From Caprimulgus europaeus (Eukaryota; Chordata; Aves; Caprimulgiformes; Caprimulgidae), in NCBI GenBank assembly GCA_907165065.1, contig OU015524.1, positions 30,442,795 to 30,506,794 of the forward strand: a stretch of 64,000 nucleotides of DNA, in the 5' to 3' direction. Position 1 is the first letter of the stretch. Each line of letters opens with the position of its first letter. The position numbers were made by a program, and so were the translations under genes. The notes beneath the pieces were generated by a model. That model had not been told where the DNA came from. It was given only the letters and a program-made list of their open reading frames with translations, and made no database searches. Shown in pieces: positions 52,119-64,000 of this stretch.

Positions 52119-55100
52119 AGGCATTCCACTACCAAGAAGGAGATTTGGGAATGCAACTGAACAGCTGTGAAAGTTTGCACCTAAACTTGCTATCTTAATA
52201 GTGTCCATCACAAGTATCCTGCAAGCATTAGGAGGACAAAAACGTTTGTTATAAGCATTATTCCTGGTTGTCAGAAAAAATATGAAATTTCTGCTGTGAC
52301 ACAACCTGTTAACTTTTAGCATTTGGTACCTTTAAATCAGAATGAGAAGCTAATACAATCCACCCAGAAACTCCACTAACAATCTCTCAGCAACTCACCA
52401 CCAAAATTAAGAAAAAAAAAAATTGAAGGCAGAATTAAATTGAAACACTGACAAAACTAAATGAGTTCCCAGTAATATGAAAAAAAAGAGAGCCAAAGTG
52501 ATATTCCAGATGGAGATTATTTGGAGTTACAGCAGTGAACTGTGTAAAGTAAAAGGAATGGTAATAAAGAATAAAAATGAATCTGACTATTAAACAGAAG
52601 GGATAGGAAATGGTGCCATTGAGAGATGAATGTGTTAGTCAGCAACGCGAAATGGGATACTCTTTGCAACAGACTGGCTCCAGAGCTGACAGTCCTGCAA
52701 CATGTAAAATCTTTTCAAAGCAAAACAAGCAACTCTTATTAAATATCAGATAATCTGTAGTGAGTTATGAAAGCTGACTTGCCCATGCACAATTACTTGA
52801 CAAGAGGTAACAGAGAACGGGTAAAATAACTCCCTCCATCCTTCCCTCGCTCCACAGGCTGGCCAGCAGAGCTGCTCTGCAGTGTTGACTCTGGAGCCTC
52901 CTGCTATAGCAGTGATAGAGGACCCCATGCCTGCAGCACCTTTGCACTGGAGCCCTGTGTCCCTGAAGCTTACTAACAGTATCCAGTGAGCAGTCACCAA
53001 TTTCCTCTTCAGTCTTAAAAGGTGATGGGATAAGGGATAAAGAAGATATCTGAAGTGAGAGAGAAGGTTTGAAAGGGACTCCCTGGTGTCATCAAAACTA
53101 GCCATAGTCAATATCTCAAGTGCTTAGTAGGGTTTCTGAACTTCTGTGCCTCAGCTGTCCAGACAGTGCAGATTGGACAGCCTCCCTCCCACTGCAGGAG
53201 CAGCAGCAGAAGCTGGGAAGAGGATCCCAGGCACTGATCTGCCATGTTGTAGGGCATCAAGGCATCCAAATCTTTCTGAAGGCCAGAAGAGTCATAAATA
53301 CATTCTATTTCAATGTGGTGTTAGGCTACAGATAACATTCACACTTACAGGCTTCTGCAGAGCTGTTTCCAGTTTGCTCTCACTTTTCTTTTATCAGAGA
53401 CCACCTCCACCCTGCTCTGCTCCAGCTGGATCCTCCACTGCATTCACAGAGAGCCTGAGGCCATATTAATTATTTAACCTGGGGAGTGGCAAAATCTTCT
53501 CCATGCTAAGGACTGAAAGCCTTCTGAACACCTTGAACAGGTCACAACTTGACACATATTTTAATATTATCCAATAGCAACCAGAAAAATAAATAAAATA
53601 TGTGTTGGCAAGCAGTCAAAAAAAAAATCAAAAGTCATATTAAAGCTCAACTCTTTCCCTCTCCTTTATTGTGCCTTTCTCCCTCCCTTAACAATTTAAA
53701 ATCTTATTCCTCCTCAAAGCAGCCATTTAAGGCTCAGACTGGGGAGTGAGAGCCACAGCCTTCAAACACCTTCCTGTCTCCCATTGTCTAAAGAGATGCA
53801 CAGCAGCAGCTGGGAAGGACCTCATCCTCCTGGACACAGCCATGCCTTGAACGCCAAGATCTGTTTCTGCACCAACCTCCATTTGTCTGGTGCACTGCTG
53901 TTGTTCGCTGCTTCTCCTTTAGTTTATTCACCCACTTTTCACTCTACCTGCCCATCCTGGTTTCACTCTCACCCTCCTCTCTCCAGCCTCACTTGCCATA
54001 TTCCTACACAGTTGCTCCTTCCCTTCTTCACCTCCATAAACCTCAGTGCCTCCCCACATCCCCCTCTAACATCCAGCATCTTTATCTTCTGTAACAGTAT
54101 GTTTTGACCTCTCACTTCATGCACTTGCACACACACCCATTATGTGACTTTTACAGATAACAAGACGTGCTTAATACAGAAGTTAGTTATCTTCATCAGG
54201 CTGAGTGGAGAGAGATTATTTATTCACACAGGTACCTGTTCTTTGGAAAGAATTCACATCAGAGCAGTGGTTGGTCCCCTACTCTGTTGCTTGATACCAT
54301 GTTCAGGATCACCTGTGAAGGAAAGGACAGGTTAGACTGGTTCTGTCCCAAGGGTAAAAGCAGCAAAGAGGGAAGGAAAAAAAAAAGGGCGCAAAAGAAA
54401 GCAGATGAGACCAAAGCCCTTCCGATAGAAATCCAGCCAGGATAAAGGTTTAGCAGTAGGAACAGTATCACAGAGGAGATCTTTATATGCCAAATGCACA
54501 TCATATGTGGTAAAAATGTGACGCCAGATATCACTGAATCTTCAGAAGTCACATGTGTTGACATCTTCTGCAAAACTCCTAGAGGAAAGAAATACTTATA
54601 TTTAAAGCCTCTGTTTCTATATTGTTTCTTAACTTATATTTATTGCTTGACAGTGAAAAATTGAACTATGGCTGTTATGTCTAAATCATACCCAGTTCGA
54701 AGTATACCAGAGTGGAACATCTATTTGACATTTAAAAGAATGAAACAGTTGTGTAATGCCTTTAGCTGTGACACTGTCAATCAGCTCATTCTTACGTTTA
54801 ATGTGTTGTGCTCACAAAATGTGTGAAATGTTTTCTAGATACAATGGGAATGTAATCCTGACCTTTAAAAAAGAGGAAAATCTAGACAGTTCACTTGCAC
54901 ATTTGGTATATTTTACTGCTAAGACATATTTAGCACAGTCCTATAATTGAGACTCTTATCACAGCTAACGTAGAGTGGAAAGTAAAATTCAGTAAGAATG
55001 TCCCTAAATTAAACTTTATCAGTCTTTCCCACAGTTCCTGTGATATGTTCCAAACGAGTGACAGTCAGATGGTAATTATAAATCATTGCTTTCAGTTCTC

Positions 55101-58100
55101 TAACTTGAGCATTATCCAAGATAGACAGTGAACACCTCTGAAATAGCTTATACAGTCAACTCAAAGGCTTCAGGAAGACATTAGGTTTGCTGATGTTCTG
55201 TAGGACTTACATGGCAAAATCTGAAAAGTATCTTCTCACATCAGTTTTTTTCACTCCTTTGCAGTTTGATAAGGCATTGAGCAGCAGCAGAGACTCTGGA
55301 ATTGTCTTCTGCAGGCTCAGGAAGATGGTACTATACTATGTCATTCTCAAGTCACATTTTAATTTTTTTTCAGAAGCAGCACTAGAAACTTTTTAAAAAA
55401 TGAAGTTACTGACATTTAGAGGGGGGACATCCTTACTCCTGCTGAGTAGATTTTAGACACTTTTTATTGGATCAAATTCTATCTGTCACTAACTCACAGA
55501 GATCTATTAATATAGTTTGAAGGATCATGTATTGCCCTCTTGATTTGTGAAAAGTATAGATTAGGTAGGTTTCCTGCTTGCAGTTTCCTCTTGCACAGTT
55601 TACAGGATCATGTGAAATGTTCCAGCAAATTCAGGCTGAAGTAATACTGGAACAGCTACAGAAAGTGTTGGATACACAAAAACTGAACAGTGGGCGGTAG
55701 GGGCCCTTTCAAAATGAAGGTTAAGAACACATAAATGTATTTCAAACAAAAGTCCTAAACCTGGTGCAATTTGTGCAGATACTTAACATTTTACTTTGTG
55801 AGTAGCTCCATCTAAATCAATGAAGCTCTTCACAGCATATAAAACTTGACACATACACAAGCCTTTGCAGGATTTTTTTCAAAGAGTGTGACTTGCTTGG
55901 AGACATTCCAGAGGAAAAAAACATGTGGGGCTTTCTATGAAATTGTTGGCACCATTCTGCTTATTAAACAGACATTAATTCACTCAAATAAGATAAGGTC
56001 TAGACATTTATATCAAGTATGTGGAAGTTTGTGCCTATCCCTAAGTTTTAAAAAAATAGCAATAATGCTTCTAGATTTGTATGCTGGGTTAAATTATTGA
56101 TATATATTTCTTTAGAGTTTTATAATATTACTTCTCTTACCTATTTTACTATCTTACCTATACTTCTGCTAACAGGCAAAATTTGCTCTTAATAAGTTAT
56201 AACTTGCTATAACTTCCATGCAGACTGCACGGAAGACAGTTTCTATTATTTACTTTGACCTTAGATGTGGCAAAAAGTAAATCTTCCTATCTTACTTCAA
56301 GCTAATTCAACACTCAGTATATAAGACAGTAATTTATTGTTCAGTTTGCAGCTGGCATATTTAAGAGCTATATATTCATTTCAGGAACGGAGTCTAATTT
56401 TAGATTGGTATTGAAGGTGCAATGAAAATGTGAATGCTGGGGGTATCAGTAGGACTTCTCAAGAACAAGCCCACTATAGTTCTTGAACGACAATGATTGT
56501 GAGATGAAAGAAGTAATAAAATAGACTTTGCTGGTCTAAGTGGAACCTGTTGTATACCTGAAACTTTTCACTGCCCAGTTGTTAACCATGAATATAGCAC
56601 CAAACTACTTCAGATAAATGCTTTGACATTATAGCTCTTCAAGAAACCAGAAATAGTTGTTTGGCCCACTGGGCGCTGGACTGCTTGGTGTTAGATGCTG
56701 CCAGCACTTAAAATAAGCAGCCTAGGGAGACATGTGGAACATCTGGCGACAGCAGCTACTTTTAATCACACAGGCCACAGGTCACATTGTACCACAGCAG
56801 ATAAAATCAGCGTCACATTTAGCAAAGCACATTTACTTGACCATAGGGTGTCTTGAGGTCAGATTTAAAAGCTTCTGCAGATGTAGACAGGAACCCAGCA
56901 GGATTTTCTCAAGCCCCTAAGTGCTTATTTCCCATTGGTTTCTCACTAGGACTGTCTTTGTAGTAATGCTTTAAAAAGAATTGAAAAATAGGACATTAGG
57001 TGTCTCAAGGCACACTGCCTTGCTTCAGGCTGCAGAAAGCCAAAAGCTGCTGGCTGGGTAACTGGTTTTCAACTACAGTTACTTTTAGGGCAGCTGTTCC
57101 TTGTCTGTACCAAAATCCTCTAGGGCTCCTACTCTGGGAACGCAGGAGACCTGGGTGAGTTAACGGGGACAATTGCTACATGAACCAGGTACATTTTAAT
57201 TAGCAGAATTGCATAGAAAGTCCTGGAAGTCTTTTTCATTTCCTGGGGTGTGGTAATCCCTGAGGGTTTTTTAACAGAGATAGCACCCCATGTATGCAGA
57301 GAAAACAATAATTTCTCCACCATTTGAGCTGGGCTTGGTGCTTCAAAATCATCTTTGCAAGCAAGGATACCTCCCCTCTCCTCACGGGTGCTGGCAGCCC
57401 CACACCTAGACTGGCCATACTGGAAGGTGTCAGGTCTCTTCTCTAGGCGTGCTTTCCTGAGAAATTTCTGCATTCCTATTTTTAAAGGTTGCACATTTTA
57501 AAGATATAGGAACATATGCTCTTTGCAAGATAATCTCCAGTTCCTTCCCCATTCCATGCAGTTAATGCTGCTCAGAGCCAATTTTAACGCAGAGAATTGC
57601 TGGAAAGTCTGTTATAGAAATGTGTATAATCTATATTATGACTTGCCTAAGTAAAAATGGAGTGGGTGGGACAGACAGGGAATGTTCTCAATGAAATTAA
57701 TTGCATTTTCAAGATTTCAGAGTGTTTAAAGCTAGAAGCAATGGATCCAGAGCAATGTCCTTGGAAATGCTATACAGGGAATGCAAGGATGAGCAGAGTA
57801 GCACTAGATGGCACTACAGTAATTTTCACTTTAAAAGTATAGGCTAAACCCAGGGAAAGATGGACTCAGGTCCAGTCTGAATGGGCAGCTCAGATTTACT
57901 ACATGTATTTTACCTAGGTGGCCTGGCGAGATTCTGAGGAATATAAGACATAGAAGTCTATCCAAGGATTATAATATATGGCCTGGAGTAGGTTGATCAG
58001 TGATATATGATCCAGAAGAGTGTAGATAACTACCTGAATGTTTTTATTTCACGAAGTGAGACTACAAGGCACCTGAAAACCTGTTATGTTCTCTTGAACT

Positions 58101-60482
58101 GAAGGTACAGATATCCAGATTCAGTACATCTAAAACCGTCTCGCTCAAAAGCACACCAAAAATGTCACGTCTCATCTGGGCAACTGGATAGTTCAATGTC
58201 TGCCTGCAGATACGAGCTGGCTGTTTATAAGTACAGTGTTTTGTGCCTAAAAGTGAAAATTTTACTTAGAGGGCCAAAATGAGCTAGATTTTGTGAATAG
58301 CCTTGTAGCTTGCTTTTCCTATCATACAGAGTTAAATGATGACTATTACAAATTTCTTTTAATGTTTCCCACAGGTGGTAGCTAACATCAAAGGTTGACA
58401 GATATCTTGTTCCTAATAACAGACAATAGAGCTTGTTGTCTCTAACAGGTATTGCAATAAGCTGATTTGAGAGCCTGCTTTTAGAACTTTGCAGGAACAT
58501 AGTCTTTTACAGGAACAACTGAGTGATTATGTAGTTTATATTATTAAATACTTATAGGAGAAAATAGAGCCTGTTGAAAAAAATATACTTATTCTTGTAA
58601 GTTGAACCAATTTAAACTAAATTCAGGTGGTTGTTGTAATTTAAAGGACATAGTCTATCTCAGATTTGAATTCTAAAACATTATAGAACCAGATTTATAA
58701 ATCCTGTCAATTAAAGGAAACATAGTGCAGAATATTCACTATAACAGCACTACAAGTTATTTTTATAATTACATAATTATTTTTGTATTATGCATTTCTG
58801 AGAGTTACATTTTGCCTTCTGTTATGCTCCAGGTTCAAATCCTCAAAGGGTAATTAGTATCTATTTCACTGGAATCAGTGGGAGTTAGTTATTTCAGAGA
58901 TAGGGAACTCTGACATTTAAGGAGAGATCGGCATGAATGTTTAAGTTTTTTCAAGTAAATCATGTCCATACACTTTAGAGATATTGCCAGCTAAAAGGCC
59001 ATCTACTTGTCAGTTACAAATAAAAAAATCTAACAGTACATTCCTTTACTACAAGAATGGTCTTTATCAATGGAAATAGCCCAGCTGGAGACAATAGGAT
59101 TGCTTAGAAAAATAAGCACTGGAACCAGTAGTAGTATTTGCTTCCACCCAGCCAATATGTGCAAGTTAACCCAAATAGGCTTTCAACACAAGAAGGGTGG
59201 AAAAGAGGGGTCATAACAGTCAGATCATAAAAATCTAGCATTGCACCATTGCTTCAAACTGACAACATTTAAATAGGATTGTTTAGTAAGAAATTAAATG
59301 CCCCTTGTGCTGGAATTGGACTGTTTGTCCATGCAAGGCTAAACCTGTGGTGAAGATGAGAGACATATGATGTCCAAAAACACTTTAAACTGTCTCTTTT
59401 AGTCATAAGCCACTGCCCTTTGAAACGATTCCTGTGTGGTTCTGAGCGCATCCTGAGAAAATGTTCTACTTGTCCTACTTCTTCTAATGTGTGCTCTAAT
59501 AAGGGCTCCTTTAATCTGTGCTTTAAATCTCCTTTAATCTGGTCACTGTTTTACACTTTGAGATGTACCCCTGAGGCTTCCTCTTGCCTCAGAAGAGGCT
59601 TAAAAACAACCATAACTTGCTGCTTGCTTTCTCAGACATGTCTACGTCTAAATTCCTGGAGTCGATGTTGGTCCTGATAGACATGTCCTAAAAGCAGACT
59701 CCATCCTAGATGCAAAAGTGGTCGGTGGAGCTGGCAATGAAGCATGATACTCATGGAGATACTGGTGAAGTGACGGTCTGATGAGACATGTAGATTGTTG
59801 TTCAGCCCATTTTGCAACCTGAGTGACTTAACCAAAGTCGATCCCAACAACCTACCTGAAGTCCAGGACAGCAACTGGAAAAGTTTCCCCAACAGTGTGG
59901 TATGCCTCTGGAAAACAATGGCAGTGCCCCCAAAGCTCACTGCCACTCCAACAGTACAGGGTGACACAGAAGTGGATGAAGCAGTGCCTAGCCTTACTTT
60001 GAGCAAGTACAGCCACAGCACTGGTGTCTCGCTGCCTGGCTGTGTAGGCTTGGGAAGAGGTGTGTGCTTGACATATGTGCTTGGTTCAGTGCTAGCTACA
60101 TTGCCAAACCACTCTGTGTGTGTGTCTGTGCATGGATGTGTGAGGCAGGAGATCAGGGAGTTGTCTTACCTAGCTCAATTACCTGAGCACCAGATATCTT
60201 GCTTAAACTAGTCACCTATGCTCCCTTTGTGTCAATGGCAAGGTAGGCAGGGTAATACATCTTGTTCTAACCTAGGACATAAAGCTTAGAAAACTAATTT
60301 AGAAAATGAATAGCTACTATTTAGATAGCTGAACACGTGTTAACAGTCTCCCCTCATTTAAAAAATAAGTCAAACTACCATGAAATATTCTCAGAAGATA
60401 GCACATTTGAGGCAATTTAATTCCCTTTGAGGCTTAAAATTCATATCTAAAACTTTCTCAACTTCTTTAATTTGTCTGTTGC

Positions 60483-60703
60483 AATGAATTTTGACCCTCT
60501 CCATTTCCAGCCTAGCCTGGTTCATTCCTCCTTAGGCAGCCTGATGACCCTGCACTCCCTGGAGATCACCACACTGATGCTGGCCGTAGTGCGGACGCCT
60601 GCTCGGCATAGCACACTGCAGCCTGCAACTCCTGGCCTCAAACGATCTGGTGGACTCAGCATCCTAGGTAGCTGGGACTGCAGGCATGCACCACTGTGCC
60701 CAG
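60483..60703 (-). pseudogene. 7SL (SRP) RNA retropseudogene, 3'-truncated
   Basis: On the minus strand it starts at 60703 with CTGGGCACAGTGGTGCATGC (7SL: CCGGGCGCGGTGGCGCGTGC). It continues through CAGTCCCAGCTACCTAGGA, GTTTGAGGCCAGGAGTTGC, GTGTGCTATGCCGAGCAGG, GTCCGCACTA, GGTGATCTCCAGGGAG, CAGGCTGCCTAAGGAGGAAT and GGAAATGGAG to about GGTCAAAATTC. This covers both the Alu-domain 5' half and most of the S domain, so it derives from 7SL itself and not from an Alu-like SINE, which lacks the S domain. The 5' end is intact to about nucleotide 2. The last 70 or so nucleotides of the roughly 300-nt RNA are missing. Its 5' end abuts a plus-strand CR1. Confidence 0.93.
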
Positions 60704-60707
60704 AAAA

Positions 60708-61320
60708 CAGCATGCCAAAAGCATCCTGGGCTGCATTAAGAGGAGCATTGGTCAAGGGAGGTAATCTTTCCCCTCTACTCAGCACTGGTAAGGCCACCTG
60801 CAGTACTGTGTCCAGTTATGGGCTCTCCAGTACGTGTAGACTTACTGGAGAGAGTCCAGCCAGCTCAGGGCCACAAGCATAATTTAAGGGACTGGAGCCT
60901 GTTTCACAGGAGAAGAAGCTGGGAGAAGTGGGACTGTTCAGCCCAGAGACAAGGAGGTGCAGGGGGATCTTGTCCATGTGTACAAATACCTGATGGGAGG
61001 GAATGAAGAAGACCGAGGCTGACTCTTCTCAGTAATGCCTGGAGAGACAGGTCAAGAGGCAATGGGCACAAACTGAAACAAACTGAAACACATGAAATTC
61101 CATCTGAAGACAATAAAACACTTTTTTACCATGAGGGTGACCGAACACTGGCACAGATTGGCCAGAGAGGTTGCTGAGTCTCCATCCTTGGAGATACTCA
61201 AAACTCAACTGGACACAGTCCTGGGCAACCTGCACTAGAGGACCCTGCTTGAGCAGGTGCTTGGACATGATGACCTTCAGAGGTCCCTTCCAACCTCACC
61301 CATTCTATGGCTTTGTGATG
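60708..61320 (+). mobile_element. CR1 LINE, 5'-truncated, joined head to head with the 7SL copy
   Basis: Starts near GCCAAAAGCATCCTGGGCTG (ORF2 K-S-I-L-G-C-I block) and continues with CTGCAGTACTGTGTCCAG (LEYCVQ), GTTCAGCCCAGAGACAAGGA, GGGGGATCTTGTCCATGTGT, GAGGGTGACCGAACACTGGC, AACTGGACACAGTCCTGGGC and GAGGTCCCTTCCAACCTCAC. It ends in a degenerate ATTCTATGG tail at about 61298-61325. Several small deletions are present, plus a 10-bp tandem duplication (AACTGAAACA twice, 61071-61090). Confidence 0.93.
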
Positions 61321-61644
61321 CTGTGAATCTGCTTCAAGAAAAGAAAGCCTCAAGTCTTTTTTGAGTTGGTACTATAAGGACAGCATCTTTTAATGTCCAA
61401 TCGTTAGTAAATCCAGACAGCCCTGACATAGGAAATAGGTGCTAATTTTAACATAAACCTGGTTTACCCTTAAGTAAATGACACTGGATTCACATGAAGT
61501 GTATGCTTATTAGTGTTCCATCCCTTTCAGTCTCATTTGCCTATAATTTTAATTTGTGCAGCTCTCTTCAATTATGGCTGTAGTTGCATTTCTCAGTTTG
61601 TATTCTCCCTTCAACAGCAGCAACAACAAAAAATCCCAAACACA

Positions 61645-61660
61645 AATAAATAAATAAATA
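61645..61660. repeat. (AATA)4 microsatellite
   Basis: Four AATA units following an AAC-rich stretch at about 61617-61632. Confidence 0.9.
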
Positions 61661-63006
61661 CACCGTGTATTTTCTGTCTTTCTTGATGGAGAGTTAAGAA
61701 AATTTGAGATGTGTTCTTTTTTTACTACCTTGCTATTAATTACTAATCTATATTTATATTTATGCATACATACATGCACATGCTCAGATATAAGATTATT
61801 TAAGTTTAATCATCCAGGTGTTTTGTTATCATATGGACTCCTTGAACAGTTTCTTCCATTCTTTAAGTTTAGCTGTCAGCCTTCAGAAATCACATTAATA
61901 GCCACTAACACTGAACATCACTGTTTATAATCAGATTTTTATGAGTGAGAGATCTAAATCCTCAGTCCTACATCACTGATCTTCACTGCCCTGAAAACAC
62001 AGAGCAAGTTCAAAAGGTCTTTGCTGGAAGTGTGAAAATCTCCAAGTGGAGTGAAGCCACCAACCAGGATGTCTCCCACACCACCTCCTGGTAGGCCCTA
62101 CCACAGAACAATGTAACCTGCACAGATATTCTACTGTTCAGCTGCTTCAATTTATACTCAAATTATGCTGACAGTTTTGTGACCTGGGGAACAAAGAGAT
62201 GTTTTAAAGCAACTTTGTAGGTCGCTCTTACCTGTATTCAGAAACCTTGGCCCATTGATTCCTTGCCTGTTTGCACCTAAGTTTCCTTCTAAAACTTAGC
62301 AAGATGAAATAATTCAACCCTGCTTGTGCTGGTGTCAGGCACCTGAGTTACACATCATTTTGTGTAGCCTCTTTCTAACTACGTGTGACTTCTGCAAATG
62401 AAAAGTGCTACATCAATGCTGAAAACTGGTCTTCCACGTTGAATTGTGGCAGGCACCGTCTGCCAGTATTGCAGCGCAGTGCGCAGTCGCAGGGACTGAG
62501 CACTGAAAATACAAACCTGGAATGTATTGGTGTGGCATTAACTAGGTTTCAACCCAATCTTTTCCTAATGTTGCTGTAGCCTGAAAAACTATGCAAATGC
62601 ATTGCTGATGAAGAAAGGAGGGATAATGAAACAAGTCCAGACAACAGAACCGCCAGCTCACATTAGTCTTCTGCCACAGTGAAATAAACCAGATTGTTCA
62701 GACAAAAGAGGCACAAATGAAGGTCTCATCGGGAATATAGCTGCTTGAATAGGAACGGCTCTAATCTCAGCAGTGCCACAAATCCCCTTTGAGAAAATGA
62801 ATTTTGGAACACTTTAAATTTTTAACTGTTTTTTTCAGTTTCCATGGAACAGCACTAAGCCTGAGGCCACTCTAATAACATTCCTGGCTTGCCCTGCTGT
62901 AACAATCTGTAAAAACTCATCCAGTCAGATGATTTGGGTTTTAATATCAAGTTGCTTTGGAGAACATTCATGGTTGGAAGTGCATAATGTGTTTTATTAT
63001 TGCTGG

Positions 63007-63023
63007 AAAAAAAAAAAAAAAAA
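63007..63023. repeat. Poly(A) run of 17
   Basis: Uninterrupted A17. No LINE, SINE or processed-gene sequence could be recognised directly upstream. Confidence 0.9.
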
Positions 63024-64000
63024 GAAGCTAGAAGTGGTTTGCTTTTGCCCATTGGGGAACTCTGGTTTGTTATTACATTCTATGCAATGATAATTAATGA
63101 CTCCACAACCAGCACTAAAAAAGTGTTCCCTGGCTAAAATTTTCAAAAGTAACTAATGATTTGGCATTTCTTTGCTTTTATGTGTTCAGTTTGAAATACC
63201 TTGCAGAGGGACCTGGTTTTCAAAAAATGCTAAACACTGACTTCCTGCAAATCGTCTGCCTTCCTCTTGAAACCTTCAGACCCTGTCATTTTAAGGTCAT
63301 GGTAGATACTGTTTACTGGTAACAAAAGAGAAGTATGTCAATTCACAAATTAGTAATAGAGCACCAGAGTAGATCACAATTAAATCAATTTCAAAGGAAA
63401 ATATTTTAAAATACCTTCCTTGCACCTACAAGAACAGACTTCTAGACTCTTGGGATGACTGGAAGCTACTTAATGAACAAGCATGTAAGCAAAAGAGGGT
63501 AGGCTAGGGACCGGTTCTAGCAGTTGTTTTGTATTACTCAGTAAAAGAAAGATCAAGACCACATTCTACAGTGTTGGGTGGTGCTTGGACATGTCAGAGT
63601 ACTTTTGAATGTCACTGTATGCATTGCGCCTGCCTGAAGCCGTCCTGGAGCCTGGCTGTCCTTTGCTCAGCAGGAGGAATCACTATTAACACTTGTGCAA
63701 AGTGGGGAAGCTGCAACTGAATCAGAAAGCTGTGTTTCAGCCTTGGTGTCAATGCTTTATTCAAGGTACACAAAAATGGAGAAAGGAGTATCATAGATGT
63801 TCTTATTTCATCCATCCAAGTGACTCAGCTTTAGAAAAATGCAGAAAGGCTTCTAGGTCTTCCCCCAGCTCAGCTGCCCTGGAGCAGGCAGAAGAAAGCA
63901 AAGGACTGAAGGAGAAAGCAAGTAACTGCTTCCAAGCTTTTCTTCCACCACAGTGATGATTACACCACGATGTCCTTATTTCATGCCCCTTTACTTCCAG

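Larger units (their letters stand above)
43980..60480. other. Intergenic stretch without recognisable genes
   Basis: About 16.5 kb, AT-rich, with no CpG island, no recognised protein and no RNA gene. It contains a TA microsatellite (45292), a perfect 19-bp tandem duplication (47002), an 11-G run (52108), a faint LINE-like patch (51775) and a less AT-rich segment at 59.4-60.2 kb. Confidence 0.6.
61330..64000. other. Intergenic right end
   Basis: No gene recognised. Contains an (AATA)n microsatellite at 61645-61660 and a 17-A run at 63007-63023. Confidence 0.65.

Noticed and set aside
58832..58842. GGTTCAAATCC, a match to a tRNA B box
   Set aside because: No A box or cloverleaf-compatible flanks upstream; could be a chance match or a remnant of an old SINE that I cannot support.
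60483..60703. Primate Alu contamination as the explanation for the 7SL-like sequence
   Set aside because: It contains the 7SL S domain, which Alu lacks, has many private changes, and is embedded beside an avian CR1.
1..64000. CRISPR arrays, operons, prophage or bacterial insertion sequences
   Set aside because: The window is vertebrate nuclear DNA with spliced genes; no regularly spaced repeats or bacterial gene organisation is present.

Overview
This is nuclear DNA from a bird. It is AT-rich, has spliced vertebrate genes, and every sizeable interspersed repeat recognised is a 5'-truncated CR1 LINE ending in the avian-type ATTCTATG tail. Two protein-coding genes are supported. PIGF lies on the minus strand (4975-14394 plus a probable untranslated first exon) and CRIPT on the plus strand (14868-19936). 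They stand head to head across a CpG island at about 14.24-15.01 kb. The same arrangement occurs at human 2p21. Both exon models were built by hand from splice signals, reading-frame phase and recalled family sequence. CRIPT is complete (5 coding exons, 101 aa). PIGF covers 182 codons and lacks only its final coding exon (about 37 codons expected), which must lie left of position 1.

Layout. 1-4974: last PIGF intron, no exon recognised. 4975-14394: PIGF coding exons 5, 4, 3 and 2, with a well-preserved CR1 fragment and a local tandem duplication in intron 4. 14394-14868: PIGF intron 1, probable exon 1, and the shared core promoter of at most 122 bp. 14868-20050: CRIPT, with CR1 fragments in introns 2 and 4 and a striking A/C-rich tract in intron 4. 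20060-64000: about 44 kb with no recognisable gene. It holds a 2.6-kb inactivated CR1 (21741-24335), a CR1 tail at 43.9 kb, a composite of a 7SL RNA pseudogene and a CR1 head to head at 60.48-61.32 kb, simple repeats, and faint ancient LINE-like remnants. In mammals SOCS5 follows CRIPT; its large coding exon is not in this window.

Function. PIGF is an ER membrane partner of the GPI-anchor ethanolamine-phosphate transferases. CRIPT is a small cysteine-rich protein with a C-terminal PDZ ligand, also found in the minor spliceosome. They share a promoter rather than a pathway. I found no undescribed gene system. The most unusual item is the 7SL/CR1 composite, whose geometry fits CR1 twin priming onto a 7SL RNA template.
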